The notes under the pieces are model-generated. The model was given only the letters and a program-made list of their open reading frames with translations, was not told where the DNA came from and did not search any database. DNA of 64,000 nt, taken from NCBI GenBank assembly GCA_963580285.1, contig OY757023.1, forward strand, positions 129,178,027 to 129,242,026, given 5' to 3'. The position numbers and the translations under genes were made by a program. Of this stretch, positions 1 to 11,360 are shown one piece after another; within the stretch, counting starts at the first letter, position 1, and each line of letters begins with the position of its first letter. Source of the DNA: Lucinisca nassula (lineage: Eukaryota; Mollusca; Bivalvia; Lucinida; Lucinidae).

Positions 1-235
1 AAACGAAAAACGAAAATCAAAACAAATTCCCCTGCAAATGAATATCGAAAAACGAAAAACGAAAATCAAACTAACTTCACCTGAAAATGAATATCGAAAA
101 ATGAAAAACGAAAATCAAACCAACTTCACCTGAAAATGAATATCGAAAAACGAAAAACGAAAATCAAACCAACTTCACCTGAAAATGAATATCGAAAAAC
201 GAAAAACGAAAATCACACAAAATTCACCTTCCTTT
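1..235. repeat. 49-bp minisatellite (GAAAAACGAAAAACG units)
   Basis: The motif AATATCGAAAAACG recurs at about 41, 90, 139 and 188, giving a 49-bp period over roughly 4.7 units. Each unit ends in an ACTTCACCTGAAAATG-like segment. The array runs off the left edge of the window, so its full length is unknown. It is non-coding. Confidence 0.9.
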
Positions 236-239
236 GATG

Positions 240-293
240 AGAGACCTAATGATTAAGAGTCAGCGGTCTTATCCATTAGACCACGGAGGCCCG
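240..293 (-). repeat. tRNA-derived SINE head, truncated (family F)
   Basis: On the minus strand the segment starts GGGCCTCCGTGG and has an A-box-like TGGTCTAATGGATAAG. It closely resembles the longer copy at 17985-18116. No B box follows, so this is only the 5' part of a tRNA-headed SINE and not a tRNA gene. Confidence 0.6.
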
Positions 294-419
294 TTTCAAA
301 GATGCCTATCAGACTGCGCGGATGCGCAGTGCGCGGAAGTGCAGACAGATCTGCACATTTATTGTGCGCAAATGGCTTAGATAGTTTTTCTTAAGACGTG
401 ACTAAAATGAGCAATTTTA

Positions 420-691
420 GTTTGTTTGAGCTGGGATTTTACGTCCCAGTCAACGCTATTCAGGCCAGTATTGGAGACGTTGCTATCATGTTTGTTTAAC
501 TTTTACCCGACGTTGAGATGAAATAACGTTTCAAGTCGCAATGCCCAAAGTAAGTGTATAAGGATCGGTCCGATTCGCACCTTTTTTCCTTGCAGGCTTG
601 GACCTTCTAAGCGGTTTATAAGTACCTAAGTTCAGAGGATTTCAGAACTTTGCGAAGTATTTTATTTCTCCAAGCCCCGATGGGCGGGGGC
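420..691 (-). repeat. SINE-C copy (CGTTAAAC-tail family), diverged
   Basis: This is the reverse orientation of a roughly 300-bp family found about 14 times in the window. The sense strand starts with a CCCCGCCCATCGGGGC hairpin head, passes through GGTAAACCGCTTAGAGG and a CCCGACATT region, and ends in a GTTGACGGGGACGTTAAAC-like tail. This copy is more diverged (GTTGACTGGGACGTAAAAT tail). Confidence 0.75.
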
Positions 692-758
692 TTCTTTTAT
701 TGTGGTTTTGCAAACATATTTTATTCAACTATTACCATCGTCCCGATCAGGATTTATC

Positions 759-984
759 TTAACCCATTGTATACTAGCGGACTTTTCCATTGTTGTATGT
801 TAGACAAGCCCATTTGTTATACCAGGGGGAGACCTATTTTTTCTTTCTTATTCTGGTTTTGATGGGAAATTCTGTTAGCAAATAGTGCAGGCCCTGATCA
901 GACGCCGGGTTCTGTGGCGTCTGATCTGGGCCTTGACTGTTTGCCAAGTTACCCCTTTAGGAGCTTCTCGCCTACAATGGGTTA
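759..984. mobile_element. MITE-D, palindromic, terminal TTAACCCATTGTA
   Basis: The terminal inverted repeats are TTAACCCATTGTATA and TACAATGGGTTA. The interior contains the hairpin GATCAGACGCC ... GGCGTCTGATC. The same structure occurs at 11866-12093 and 25362-25588. There is no coding capacity, so it is a non-autonomous DNA transposon, with the superfamily not determined. Confidence 0.8.
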
Positions 985-1123
985 TGGAAAATACTGAATG
1001 GATGCCTCTACATATTTTGTCGAACTCGGTGACTATAAGCGGTCGCCGAAATTAGTGCTAGAAAAAAGTCAGGGTTAGTTTCCCCTTTCCTTTGGGGCTT
1101 TCAAACCGGTACGACCAGGGTTT

Positions 1124-1454
1124 ACCGGCCCCGATAGCTCAGTTGGTAGAGTGTCCGCTCCAGGGAACGGGAGGTCACGGGTTCGATCCCGGGCCGCGAC
1201 ATACCAAAGTCGTTAAAAATGGTACTAGCTGCTCCTCGCTTGGCACTCAGATTTACGGGGTAGAGCTAGGACTGGTCGACCCAGTGTCAGGATAATGTGA
1301 CTGGGTGTGGTATCATGTAATGTGTCTGGGACATGATACTTCAGTGAGGCAGCACTATAAAAGTGAGCATTGAGCTCCCTGTCGCAACCAGACACCGTCG
1401 TGATATGACTGAAAAATTGTTGAAAGCGACGTTAAACCCGAAGTCACACACACA
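1124..1454 (+). mobile_element. SINE-A, full length, with 14-bp target-site duplication
   Basis: The head is tRNA-like (A box TAGCTCAGTTGGTAGAG, B box GGGTTCGATCCC), followed by a body with GACATGATAC and a tail GCGACGTTAAACCCG ending in CACACA. The copy is flanked by perfect 14-bp duplications TACGACCAGGGTTT at 1110-1123 and 1455-1468. That proves insertion by retrotransposition and argues against a functional tRNA gene. Confidence 0.93.
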
Positions 1455-1544
1455 TACGACCAGGGTTTTGTCCTGTATGTAAGATGCTGTTTTTAAGATA
1501 TGCACGTTTCTGTGTTTGCGCTTTGATACCTGGGGTCAGGCGTA

Positions 1545-1849
1545 GGCCCCCGTCCATCGGGGTTGCAAGAAATAGATTGGGCTGCATGATGCTTCCACGT
1601 GGAGCTCAAACCGACCGCAAAATAGTACTGACACACCCCTTAGAAGGCCTAATCCTGTCAAGGTAAAGTGAAGCGAGTCAGACCGTCCTAGCATATAACC
1701 CCTATTAGTTTGTTTGGGCGGCGGGACTTGAGATCCCATTTCATGTCATTGTCGGTTAATATCCAACAAAATTGGAAGCAACGTCTCCAAAATGTCCTAG
1801 ATAGTGTTGTCGGGGAAGTAAAACCTCAATAAAAAACACACTCACACAC
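1545..1849 (+). repeat. SINE-C copy, plus orientation
   Basis: A hairpin-like head (CCCCCGTCCATCGGGG) is followed by the family body (GATGCTTCCACG, CCTTAGAAGGCCTAA) and a degenerate tail GTCGGGGAAGTAAAACC. There is no tRNA-like head. Confidence 0.8.
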
Positions 1850-1889
1850 CTATGGTCTGTCACTCTTGTGGTCCTTGCTATATAGATTA

Positions 1890-2164
1890 TTACGAAAACA
1901 CGCCTATACAAATGTATTGGAAGATTTTACCACCCCAAAATGAAATTTTCCAGATATAAAATCTGATATTTTTCTAGTTTGCTCAAAACATAGATTTCGG
2001 GGACTCGATATAGAACCGCCTCGAGGAGGCGGTTCTATCGAGTACCCACAATCTATGTTTTTGAGCAGAATTAAGAAAAAATAATGTTTTCCCCTGAAAA
2101 CCCCAGTTTTACTTTATAAAAGTGGGGTTAAAGGGGTCAAAATTATATAGGCGTGTTTTCGTGA
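1890..2164. mobile_element. MITE-A, full length
   Basis: The terminal inverted repeats are TACGAAAACACGCCTATA and TATAGGCGTGTTTTCG. The centre is a long palindrome, TAGAACCGCCTCGA and TCGAGGCGGTTCTA, nested inside matching ATAGATT and AATCTAT arms. An internal pair ACCCCAGTTTTACTTTATA / GTGGGGTT is typical of the family. It is non-coding and is the most abundant MITE of the window. Confidence 0.88.
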
Positions 2165-2415
2165 TGTTTATGTTTTTGTTTGTGCTGAGGTTATGCCACT
2201 ATAAAAAGTAAAAACGGTGTTAAAAATTGAAATCTAGACTTAAAAACAGATGTCACCACAATACACCCCTTTCAAAACAAGTTTAATTTAACAGCACCTA
2301 TGAGATCAAGGTCACGAAAACCTAATCAGTCCTTCATCCTGACCAAATTTAATATTCAAGCAAGTTTGATTAAAATCCACCCTGCCAGTAGGTAATGAGA
2401 TATACTGCACACACA

Positions 2416-2692
2416 TTACGAAAACACGCCTATACAAATACAGTGTAACCTTTATCGCCGAAAAAAAAGAAATTTTATGATGAAAAATTGTGATATTTTT
2501 CTTATTTCTGCTCAAAATATAGATTGTGGGTACTCGCTAGAACCGCCTCGATGAGGCGGTTCTAACGAGTACCCACAATCTATATCTTAGAGCAGAAATA
2601 TGAAAAATAAGGTTTACCCCTACAAACCCCAATTTTACTATATAAAAGTGGGGTTCAAAGGGGTCAAAATTATAAAGGCTTGTTTACGTGAT
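2416..2692. mobile_element. MITE-A, full length
   Basis: It starts TTACGAAAACACGCCTATAC and ends TTTACGTGATG. The central palindrome is GAACCGCCTCGATGAGGCGG flanked by GGGTACTCG and CGAGTACCC. It interrupts the AAGGTCA tandem repeat. Confidence 0.88.
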
Positions 2693-2979
2693 GACCTAAA
2701 TTTGGTCAAAATTTGACATACATTCAAACTTCGATAACTCGAATACCCTGGGGATCATAAAAAATGTGTTCGAAATAGTGGTTGTTCGAATTTCTGAGGT
2801 TTAATCATAGTTAGTGGTCATGAAGGATAATGGAGATCACGTAAATATCTGTACGATCTTATATGAACTAAAGGTATGTTGTGGGTTCTCATTAGAATCG
2901 CCTCATTGAGGCGATTCTAATGAGCACACACAATATACCTTTTACAGACCAAATCAGGAAAACCTCCGTAAAATATCGA

Positions 2980-3316
2980 GAGTGTGTGTGTGTGTGAATT
3001 CGGGTTTAACGTCGCTTTCAACAATTTTTCAGTCATATCACGACGGTGTCTGGTTGCGACAGGGAGCTCAATGCTCACGTTTATAGTGCTGCCTCACTGA
3101 AGTATCATGTCCCAGACACATTACATGATACCACACCCAGTCACATTATCCTGACACTGGATCGACCAGTCCTAGCTCTACCCCGTAATTCTGAGTGCCA
3201 AGCGAGGAGCAGCTAGTACCATTTTTAACGACTTTGGTATGTCGCGGCCCGGGATCGAACCCGAGACCTCCCGTTCCCCGGAGCGGACACTCTACCAACT
3301 GAGCTATCGGGGCCGG
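2980..3316 (-). mobile_element. SINE-A, full length, with 15-bp target-site duplication
   Basis: This is the reverse-strand copy of the SINE at 1124-1454. The tRNA-like head is at the right end (GCCCCGATAGCTCAGTTGG on the minus strand) and the TTAAACCCGAATTCACACAC tail at the left. It is flanked by perfect 15-bp duplications TCCGTAAAATATCGA at 2965-2979 and 3317-3331, so it is a relatively recent insertion. Confidence 0.93.
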
Positions 3317-3730
3317 TCCGTAAAATATCGAAATACGAGGATATCTTGAGGTATTGGATGAATTCTCCAGGGCCTCGAGAGCGAGTTCGAATTAACAAAG
3401 GTAAACGTGCTATCCGTGTTCGAATATTCGAAGTTTCCCTGTATTTAGCACGGCTGTGACATTGAAAATAAGGTCAAGGTCACCAAACCTAATCAGTTCT
3501 TCATACTGGTCCAGTGTTATATCCATGCAAATGTGATTAAAATCCACCCTGCCAGTAGCTCATGAGATTTACTGCGCACAAACTAAATTTGGCCTATTTG
3601 ACATATTTAGCACGGACGTGACCCTGAAGATAAAGTCAAGGTCACAAAAACCTAATCAGTTCTACATGCTGCCCAATTGTTATATCCTTGTTTTGATTAA
3701 AATCCAACCTGTAGTTCATATCTTGCACAT

Positions 3731-4280
3731 AATTGTCACGCCAACGCCGACGGCGACGCCGACGGGATCCGCACCAAAACAATGTACCTCCCACCCCTTC
3801 AGTGAGGGGACAAAATAAACAGATCGCAATGGAAATAAAGGACCAGACAGTATTGATCATTTCTGAAATGGTTAAGCAATATATACCGATTGACACAAAA
3901 TGAACTATTGGTAAACAGTGAACACAAAGATCAGACGCCATTGAACGAAGTGTATAATAAAGTTGTATACTATTTGCGTAAAGTAAAAGAATTTAATGGT
4001 TGAAGTCCAGGTTCTGAGCTGTTTTTCTGGCGCAAACGCAGTAGCAACGACACACCAGTGCGGTATTACATCACGTCGCTGCTATTCAGTGGATAACGTC
4101 ATATCAGAATCAGAATTGTTACTGGTGACACGTCAAATGTTATTCATACACCAGGGCTTGTGATATGGGAAGTTACTCCTAACTCTCACCAAAAGGATTA
4201 ACTTAGCTATATAATCCTCAGCACCTTCAGCCGTTGCAGTGATTGAACCTGGAAGTTCATTCTAATCCCTAATGGTTCGG
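3731..4280. other. No gene recognised; GC-rich spot in AT-rich DNA
   Basis: A short GC-rich stretch at 3738-3772 (repeated GCCGACG) is followed by ordinary AT-rich sequence. No conserved protein or RNA signature was seen on either strand. Confidence 0.5.
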
Positions 4281-4295
4281 GGGAGGGGGTTATGT

Positions 4296-4710
4296 AATGT
4301 AGTTACATAGGCATGTGATCTTAATGATCCAAATAGTGTTGACGGATTGTAAAACAGACACCTTTTATTAAATAGGCATGTTACATGAATTGTTGAAACA
4401 CCGTCGATGAGTAGTAAGAACTTCATATGTCCAATATGCTATTGAATGGGTAATAAATGTATTTAGGATTATGTTGATTGGCCTATGATACGTCGTTATA
4501 AACTATAATTAGAAATTGAAACGTTTTATCGTTCAACATATATTTTAATCCATTATCTATAAGATTGCACAATATACCGAACAACTGTAGTATACATAGA
4601 GATATATTTTCATTGGAGCCTAGTCAAAACCAGTGACACTTTGAATTGTCCTTTCAATTATGCATTACATAGTTAACATGTGCTGTTATTCAAATTAGAT
4701 TTGCGAGAGA
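4296..4710 (+). repeat. Duplicated block 1 (partner at 7397-7940)
   Basis: The stretch from GTTACATAGGCATGTGATC to ATGTGCTGTTATTCAAAT is repeated with few changes at 7397-7770 and 7918-7940. It carries no coding signature. It may be an uncharacterised dispersed repeat or a local duplication. Confidence 0.75.
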
Positions 4711-6639
4711 AAACAATATTTTGACTTTACTCCTGATGTAACACTTGGACAGCCTTGTTAAGGTTAATGTTTTCAGGACGGAGATGGGTCATTAAACGTG
4801 ACAGCTTCTCAGGCCATTGAAAGAGTGTAGGCTACTCAGGACTGTTTCGAAGTGTTATACTGACGATATTGATTGTAAAGCGACGGAGGAATATGGATGT
4901 TGGCATATACTTAAGGGCTGCTGTATGATGTGTAGAGCTAGCAATATGATGCACAATATGTGGTTACATCCTTAAATAGGGATTTGAGCTGTGGGCAACT
5001 GTGGACCTTTGGTACGCGATGTTAACAACATATTCCTTATGATAGGACTCACGAGGGCTGTTCCTATTCAGAGAGAATGACACATAATATTTTTGTTTAC
5101 CGACTTATGATTAGAAATAATTTGGCATACATATTTGGGCTACTCATAGTATGAGTGGGATTATTCAGGTAAAATTCCTGAATTGTTTACATATGTATAA
5201 GTTGGGATAAATATTTCATAGACTAGCCTCCTTATACATATGGTTTGAAGTAATTGGTACATTACTTCGTTTGTCTCATCGAGGTACATTGTATGCTTAA
5301 AATACCTCGTAAAATTGTTTTGTAAATAATTGGTTGACAAATGTGTTTGTTCAATCAGACGAACATTACGCATTGCTTAGGGCCATTGCTTATAAGGTAG
5401 TCTTTTTGCCTCTTATGTCTGAAGACAAACGATATATACTTTTATGTAAATGACACATAGTAATCGATGACATTTGTCCATAACTTAAGAGGCCGTTAAA
5501 TAAATATAAGGCCACTGGTATTAAATTAAAATGTCCATTTGACATTTTTTAAGTTAAACATAATATAAATACTAAAGGCTAAGTATTTTGTTTAATATAT
5601 CTTTGAAAAATAAACCATTGAATAGATGCTCATGTAATTATTGCCGCGATGTCACTTATGAAAATAGCATTTGTTGTTTCTTTACAAATTAGAGTACATG
5701 TAACTTCAGCCAAATAATTGGTAAACGACAGGCTAATATGTATGACCTTGAGAATGTAGATGTAAAATGAATTACCTCATTGTGTTTGTAATGGTGAAGA
5801 ACAATGCACATGACTGTGAAGCAATTGTGAGACAATCACCTGTGCACGGTGCTGATAGTGATATTGAGACGTCTGGTGTAATGGAGAATATAGACGTCCA
5901 TAACGAGCCCTAGGGACAAACACAACCCCTCAGACACACTGATGCCATGTTGGCATGGAGAAAATAACTATGTAGAAGAAAATCATTTGCATCCTGATTA
6001 AAATTTCAATGTAAATAACATAATTAATTAGAAGGCCTAGGTATGACCCTGAAGGTCATGCTGATGGTGAAGATTACTGACCTGACATTTTTAAGTTTAA
6101 GTTTATTAAATTTATTATATTACAGATAAGTCCTAGGTTTAACCCTTAAGGTTAAGCTGATGGTGAAGATTAATTGTAACAGACAGATAGCGTTATTGAA
6201 CACACGCATTGTATCTTCATTCCATTCATCAACAACATATACAGATGACGTGGCAGCGATGAGGGATTCATATATACAAACGAGAAGATCTCCTCCTGTT
6301 CCAGTCTACCTGACAGTAATCCAGTTTACTCAACATGGTCGTTTGATGACAGCGTGCTCGTAGCCAAGGATAAAGTTCCCATGATTCCTATACCGCAGAA
6401 ACCAACAACCGAAGAGGAAAATGCAAAACAGTGAACAATAAACTCTATAAATGTGCTTTAAATGTTATTAAGTTGTTAATGTCTTTTAAATATAAACTAC
6501 AGTAAAATAGACTGAAGGCCTAAAGCTTCAGAAGACATTCAAAACAAAAAAGTGAATAAAAGTTATAAGCTATGGGACAAAATGACATTAGATATTGCTT
6601 TAAATAATTTTAACATGTTGATTTAAAGCCTTACATCTC
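4711..6639. other. No gene recognised; AT-rich unique-looking DNA
   Basis: Only short open frames (70 codons or fewer) without recognisable domains occur here. Two short direct repeats near 6037-6060 and 6127-6172 share AAGGTNATGCTGATGGTGAAGAT. I see no SINE, MITE or exon. Confidence 0.5.
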
Positions 6640-7141
6640 CCCGTACATCATCATAGAGCAGATTATATTTTCTGATCCTTTGAGATCATTGAGTTCATTT
6701 GGTATCATTTTGAAAAAAGAGTACTGCTTAAGCCAGTGCCAGACGGCGTGGCGAGTGTTGCAAATTTCAGTACGGTTCATGAACAGACTCAATAAAACCG
6801 AGTCTGCTATTTTCTTTTATTTGGTGTATTCCTTGCTTCCAAAGGGTCTAACTTCAGAACTTATTTATTTTCACTGCAGCTGGTGTTGTGCTGTGTGGCG
6901 GCCGTAAAACGTCTTCCCGAACATCATCATAGTGCAGATTATATTTTCTGGTCCTTTGGGATCATTGAGTTCATTTGGTATCATTTTGAAAATAGAGTTC
7001 TGCTTAAGCCGGTGCTAGAGGGCGTGGCCAGTGTTGCACTTTTCAGTACGGGTCATGAACAGACTCCATAAAACCGAGTCTGCTATTTTCTTTTATTTGG
7101 TGTATTCCTTGCTTCCAAAGGGTCTAACTTCAGAACTTATT
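6640..7141 (+). repeat. Tandem duplication, period about 277 bp, related to the hammerhead repeat flanks
   Basis: Two direct units start CATCATCATAG at about 6646 and 6924. Each contains a CAGACTC ... GAGTCTG hairpin (CAGACTC, 9-nt loop, GAGTCTG) and ends in GTGTATTCCTTGCTTCCAAA. The ends and the AGCTGGTGT / TGTGGCGGCCGTAAAACGTC segment match the retrozyme-like repeats at 28560, 46275 and 63040, but no hammerhead core is visible here. Confidence 0.65.
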
Positions 7142-7344
7142 TTGCTGACTATCCATTCTATTAAAGATATTTAGTTATTTAAAAATACTCTGTAATTACT
7201 TCATTTAAGAGTACTGCATTTTATGCACGCCTATCTTATATGGTCATATAAGATTAATTAAGCTTATGCAAATTGTGTTGTATGACAAAACGGAATTCTT
7301 AAAGTTGTTTTAGGAAGACATGATCAACTGGACACATGTATATT

Positions 7345-7950
7345 TAAATTAATTAAACCCAAAAATTATTTTTATAAAAATTGGAGGTGTGTTAAGTAGT
7401 TACATAGGCATGTGATCTTAATGATCCAAATGGTGTTGACTGATCATAAAAAGATGCACTTTTTATTACACAGGCATGTAAGATGTATAGTTGAAACAAC
7501 GTCGATGAGTAGTAAGACCTTCATATGACAAAATGCTGTTGAATGGGTAATAAATGTATTTAGGATTATGTTGATTAGGCTATGAAACATTATAAACTTT
7601 TACAATTAGAAATTGAAACGTTTTACCTTTCAACATATATTTTAATCCATTATCTATAAGACTGCACAATATACCGAACAACTGCTCTACTACATAGTAA
7701 TATATTTTCATTGGAGCCTATTCAAAACCAGTGACATTTTGAATTGTCCTTTCAATTATGCATTAATTAATTAAACCCAAAAATTATTTTTATAAAAAAG
7801 GGAAGTGTGTTACGTAGTTACATAGGCATGTGATCTTATATGACCCATCTTCCTTCTTATGAATGTTTTCATTGCTCTTAAAGGAACTCATTTTTGATTT
7901 TTATTTACATATATAACATGTGCTGTTATTCAAATAAGATTTGGCGGTAG
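7345..7950 (+). repeat. Duplicated block 2, with an internal insertion
   Basis: This is the second copy of block 4296-4710. A segment CCAAAAATTATTTTTATAAA is repeated at about 7359 and 7782, and a fragment at 7845-7905 matches the sequence just 3' of the hammerhead at 31876-31921 (TTATGAATGTTTTCATTGCT). The block then resumes at AACATGTGCTGTTATTCAAA. Confidence 0.65.
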
Positions 7951-8539
7951 AAAAAAGTGCAGTTTAAATAAAAGCTAAACTGTATCTACAAAACGTCAAC
8001 CATATGGATACATATTTCCATTTATGCTAATCGTGAGGGCCTATTAGCCATGATTTAAGCACATAGTACCCTGCAGGTGTTGGTAAAGGTGTTCAAATTA
8101 TGTTTAAATACATTTAATATTTTTGTTTATGATAGAAACTCTGTAAACGTGGGGAAAAAAGCCTGTGGAATGCTCTGAAACTTATAAAACGTCCAGTTTG
8201 ATCATGTCATATCAGTCAGGTTTTCAGTTAATGTAGCAGTCGGGTTCTTGCTAGTGTTCAGTGTGCATGCAGGGGCTAGATCAAGCCCTGAACACTGCCT
8301 GTCTCAAAAATCTTTCGATTTTAGTCAAGCTTTCATGCGACTAGAATGCTTTCGTAATGTTATAATATGTAACACTGATATTAAAAAAGAGACCAATTTA
8401 CTTGGTCTAAAATTAAAAGAAAAACAAAAGTTTTTGACATTATTTATTTGCGAGGTCCCAAATTTCATAATGTAAAACTATAGATCATTGTTAAACCCCA
8501 CTTTATGGCGTGCGTTAGGTCAAAGTTACGATTCTTTGT
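7951..8539. other. No gene recognised
   Basis: AT-rich sequence. The open frame at 8248-8475 (75 codons) has no recognisable domain. The right end borders the 3' end of the minus-strand LINE. Confidence 0.45.
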
Positions 8540-9120
8540 AAATGTCATTTCTGAAACGTCAATGAATGATGATTTCTACAGTGCCTATCTGGGGGAACAA
8601 GGTGATCTGTTGGAATGCTGGCAACACCCTTTAGACCTTTGAATAAAAGTATGAGCCTACTGTCTTTTCTCCTTTTCTTGAGAGACTCCCATTTTAATTT
8701 CCCTAGTACTCCAATCATGCTCCCAGTTTCAAAGCAGTAATTGCATGTTACAAATATAGCTGCTCTATTCTGAACTTTTTCAATTTCTTCATTAAGGACC
8801 ACTCGACTGGGGTCCCATATACAACTACCATATTCCAAGGTTGGGCGAACAAGACCTTCATATGCTGTCCTTTATATGAGTTCTATTTGCCTTAGTACAC
8901 ATGTTGCTATTATTTGTATTCCATCTCAAATTGTGTGTTATTGTCACACCAAGGTATTTAATGGAATCACCATGCTGCAGGACCGTTCCCTTTGAGATAT
9001 GAGAAGCCTCAATTTTATTTGTTCTCTTCCTAGTTTTCTGCATAATATTGAATTTAAGGGGCTGAAATCTCATGCCCAAATTCGTACCCAACATCATAAT
9101 CTATCTATATCATTCTTAAG

Positions 9121-9285
9121 ATAGAAGCCTCCGTAGAGTAGTGGTTATGCTACTCGCCTTGTAAACCAGGGATCACAGGATCGATCCCGGGCTTCTACAG
9201 ACTTTCGGATGAGTCTTTAAACCGATGTCCCATCTCTGTATGACCTTAGCTGTTGGTGGGACGTAAAACTCAAACACTCACTCAC
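9121..9285 (+). mobile_element. SINE-D, short tRNA-headed SINE, inserted in the LINE
   Basis: A tRNA-like head (GTAGAGTAGTGGTTATGC, B box GGATCGATCCC) is followed by a short body and a TGGGACGTAAAACTC tail ending in CACTCACTCACT. It is flanked by an 11-bp duplication TCATTCTTAAG at 9110-9120 and 9286-9296. The insertion is younger than the LINE it interrupts. Confidence 0.9.
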
Positions 9286-10994
9286 TCATTCTTAAGTTTC
9301 AGTGAGTCCACTGTATCTCCAATTCCCCGGTAGCAAAAGCAGTCGTCTGCGAACAGTCTTTTTTCTGAGTCGATGTCAGTCGAAATATCAATGATGTACA
9401 GGGAGAATAACAGTGGTCCAAGAACAGACCTTGTGGGACTCCAGATAAAACTGGTGCCCACTTCGAAGATCCACCATTAACAATAACGCGCTGTTTTCTG
9501 TAGCAAAGAAAGAAATCTATCAATTTGAGAGTCCCTCGCCCCCGATTCCATAACCAAATAACTTAGATTTGAGTAGTTCATGTAGTGGGATGTCAAACGC
9601 CTTCTCGAAGTCAAGAATAAATGTGTCTACCTGTTCCTCTTTGTCCAAGATTTTGCCCACTAATTAATAACTGTGCTCAGATGAGTTACACAACTATGCC
9701 TTTTCCTAACTGCATGTTGTTTGCCTGAAAAAAAAAATTATGTTCATCTAAGTGGGCAATGATGTTTGAGCATACCATATTTTCAAGCAGTTTACAAAGA
9801 ACACAAGTCAGAGACACAGGGCAATAATTACGGGCAAGAGCCGTTTCTCCATTTTTGAAAAAGTAGGCAGATGTTCGCTAGAAGCCATTCTTTGATGATT
9901 TCCCTCGTAACAAGAAATTGTTGAACCAGGTGTGTAAAACCCGGACCTAACTCATTTACTAGTTCCTTCAGTGAAGTAACCTGATCACTCCTGTCGCTGA
10001 CACAACAACATCATCCATGAATGGGGCCGATCTTCCAGTCAATGAAACCTCCGTGAACTCAGTTTTATTAAACACATCATTGAATTGACCGACTAGTTCC
10101 CCTGCCCTTTCAGAGTCCGCAACCTCCTCCCCCTCTTTTATTAAGGGATACATTGTCTGTATTTCTTCTGACTATTCATATATCTGTAGAAGTCTCTTGG
10201 GTTTGCCTTTACATCACCTACCAACTTATTCACATGCAAATCATGCTGATTTTGTTTTATATCAGTCTTGATCTCAGGTCTCAAGTTTTCATATTTTGTC
10301 CTGAGTTAACCACTTCCCGACATTTTTGCCTTTGCATGAATATTATTTCTTCTGCGAAATTTTCTTCTTATTTCTGGTGTGATCCAGGGAATCGTAGATA
10401 CAGACCTTCAAGTTTTTGACGGGATATGATTTTCAACCGAAGTATGGATGAAAGATGTAATCAAATCAAAGTTCTCCTGGACAGACCGAGCATCTAAATG
10501 ATCCTTAAAGTATTTCTCCTTTGCAAATCTGAGCGCATCCGTCCTCATAGTTTCATAGTCACCATTGCGATACGAATGCACTTTCTTCTGAGATTTCTTT
10601 ATTGGTGGAATATCCGGAAACAATATCATGATCACTTAGTTTATCTGGAGACTGAATATCTTCAAACTGTCCAGGCAAAAGCGTAAGAATCAGATCCAAT
10701 ATGTTCTTGTCACGGTGGAGAAGTTAACAGTTTGTTCTAAGCCATGATCGTTCGTAATGTTAATTAATATTTGTCCTTCGTAACTCAACATTGTGCCTTC
10801 TCAACAATGCCTCTGAAGTTGAGGTCACCTAGAACATGTACAGCCCGGAGTTTTTTTTACTCTTGTGCTGCGACTTAATGCAATCAAGCTGGTATTTAAA
10901 CAGTTTTTGACCGTACCATTTGGTGGTGGATACCAACTTGCTACGAAGTGAGAACTTTTAGTTGCAAAAACCTCAACCCAGATCGAATCGATGG

Positions 10995-11360
10995 CATAGA
11001 GTATCTTACATGAGTGCTCATGTATTATTGAATTTATTAAACGAGTTGAGGAAAAGGGATAAAATGCGAGGCTTTGCCGAGCATTTTATCCCTTTTCCTC
11101 AACGAGTTTAATAAATTCAATAATACATGAGCACGAATGCAAGATTCTATTTATCATATGACATTTAAATCGCATTTTATTCACGAGTGTTTACAAAAAT
11201 TTCAATTTTCCGCCATTAGTAAACGCGACGTCGTTAAGGACGTCGTACATGTAACGTTACGGGACGTATCAAGCTAATTTGCATATTTAATCCACTAGTG
11301 GATTATCGAAAATATTACATGGCGATATTACACCCTCAGACGCGACGTCATATGATAAAT
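10995..11360. mobile_element. Palindromic MITE inside the LINE endonuclease region
   Basis: A near-perfect inverted repeat of about 50-bp arms occupies roughly 11010-11138 (AAAAGGGATAAAATGC ... GCATTTTATCCCTTTT, loop GAGGCTTTGCCGA). It is followed by GACGTC-rich sequence. It separates LINE segments that would otherwise encode adjacent parts of the endonuclease, which marks it as an insertion. Exact ends are uncertain. Confidence 0.7.

Larger units (their letters stand above)
2205..3730. repeat. Diverged tandem repeat with AAGGTCA motifs, interrupted by MITE-A and SINE-A
   Basis: Units containing AAGGTCACNAAAACCTAATCAG and TTAAAATCCACCCTGCCAGTA occur near 2310, 3470 and 3635. They are separated by the inserted MITE-A at 2416-2692 and SINE-A at 2980-3316. 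The original array had a period near 180 bp. A hairpin remnant lies at 2875-2945 (AGAATCGCCTCATTGAGGCG). Confidence 0.6.

Noticed and set aside
1127..1203. tRNA gene-like sequence with A and B boxes
   Set aside because: It is the head of a 330-bp SINE with perfect 14-bp target-site duplications and a second inverted copy at 2980-3316.
3642..3941. 99-codon minus-strand frame with an Arg-rich stretch
   Set aside because: The Arg run comes from a GC-rich repeat (GCCGACG). No domain, and it overlaps the AAGGTCA tandem repeat.
6640..7141. Hammerhead ribozyme in the 277-bp tandem repeat
   Set aside because: No CUGAUGA or paired GAAAC core is present at the expected place, only a simple CAGACTC/GAGTCTG hairpin.
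9127..9198. tRNA gene-like sequence inside the LINE
   Set aside because: It heads a short SINE bounded by an 11-bp duplication of LINE sequence.
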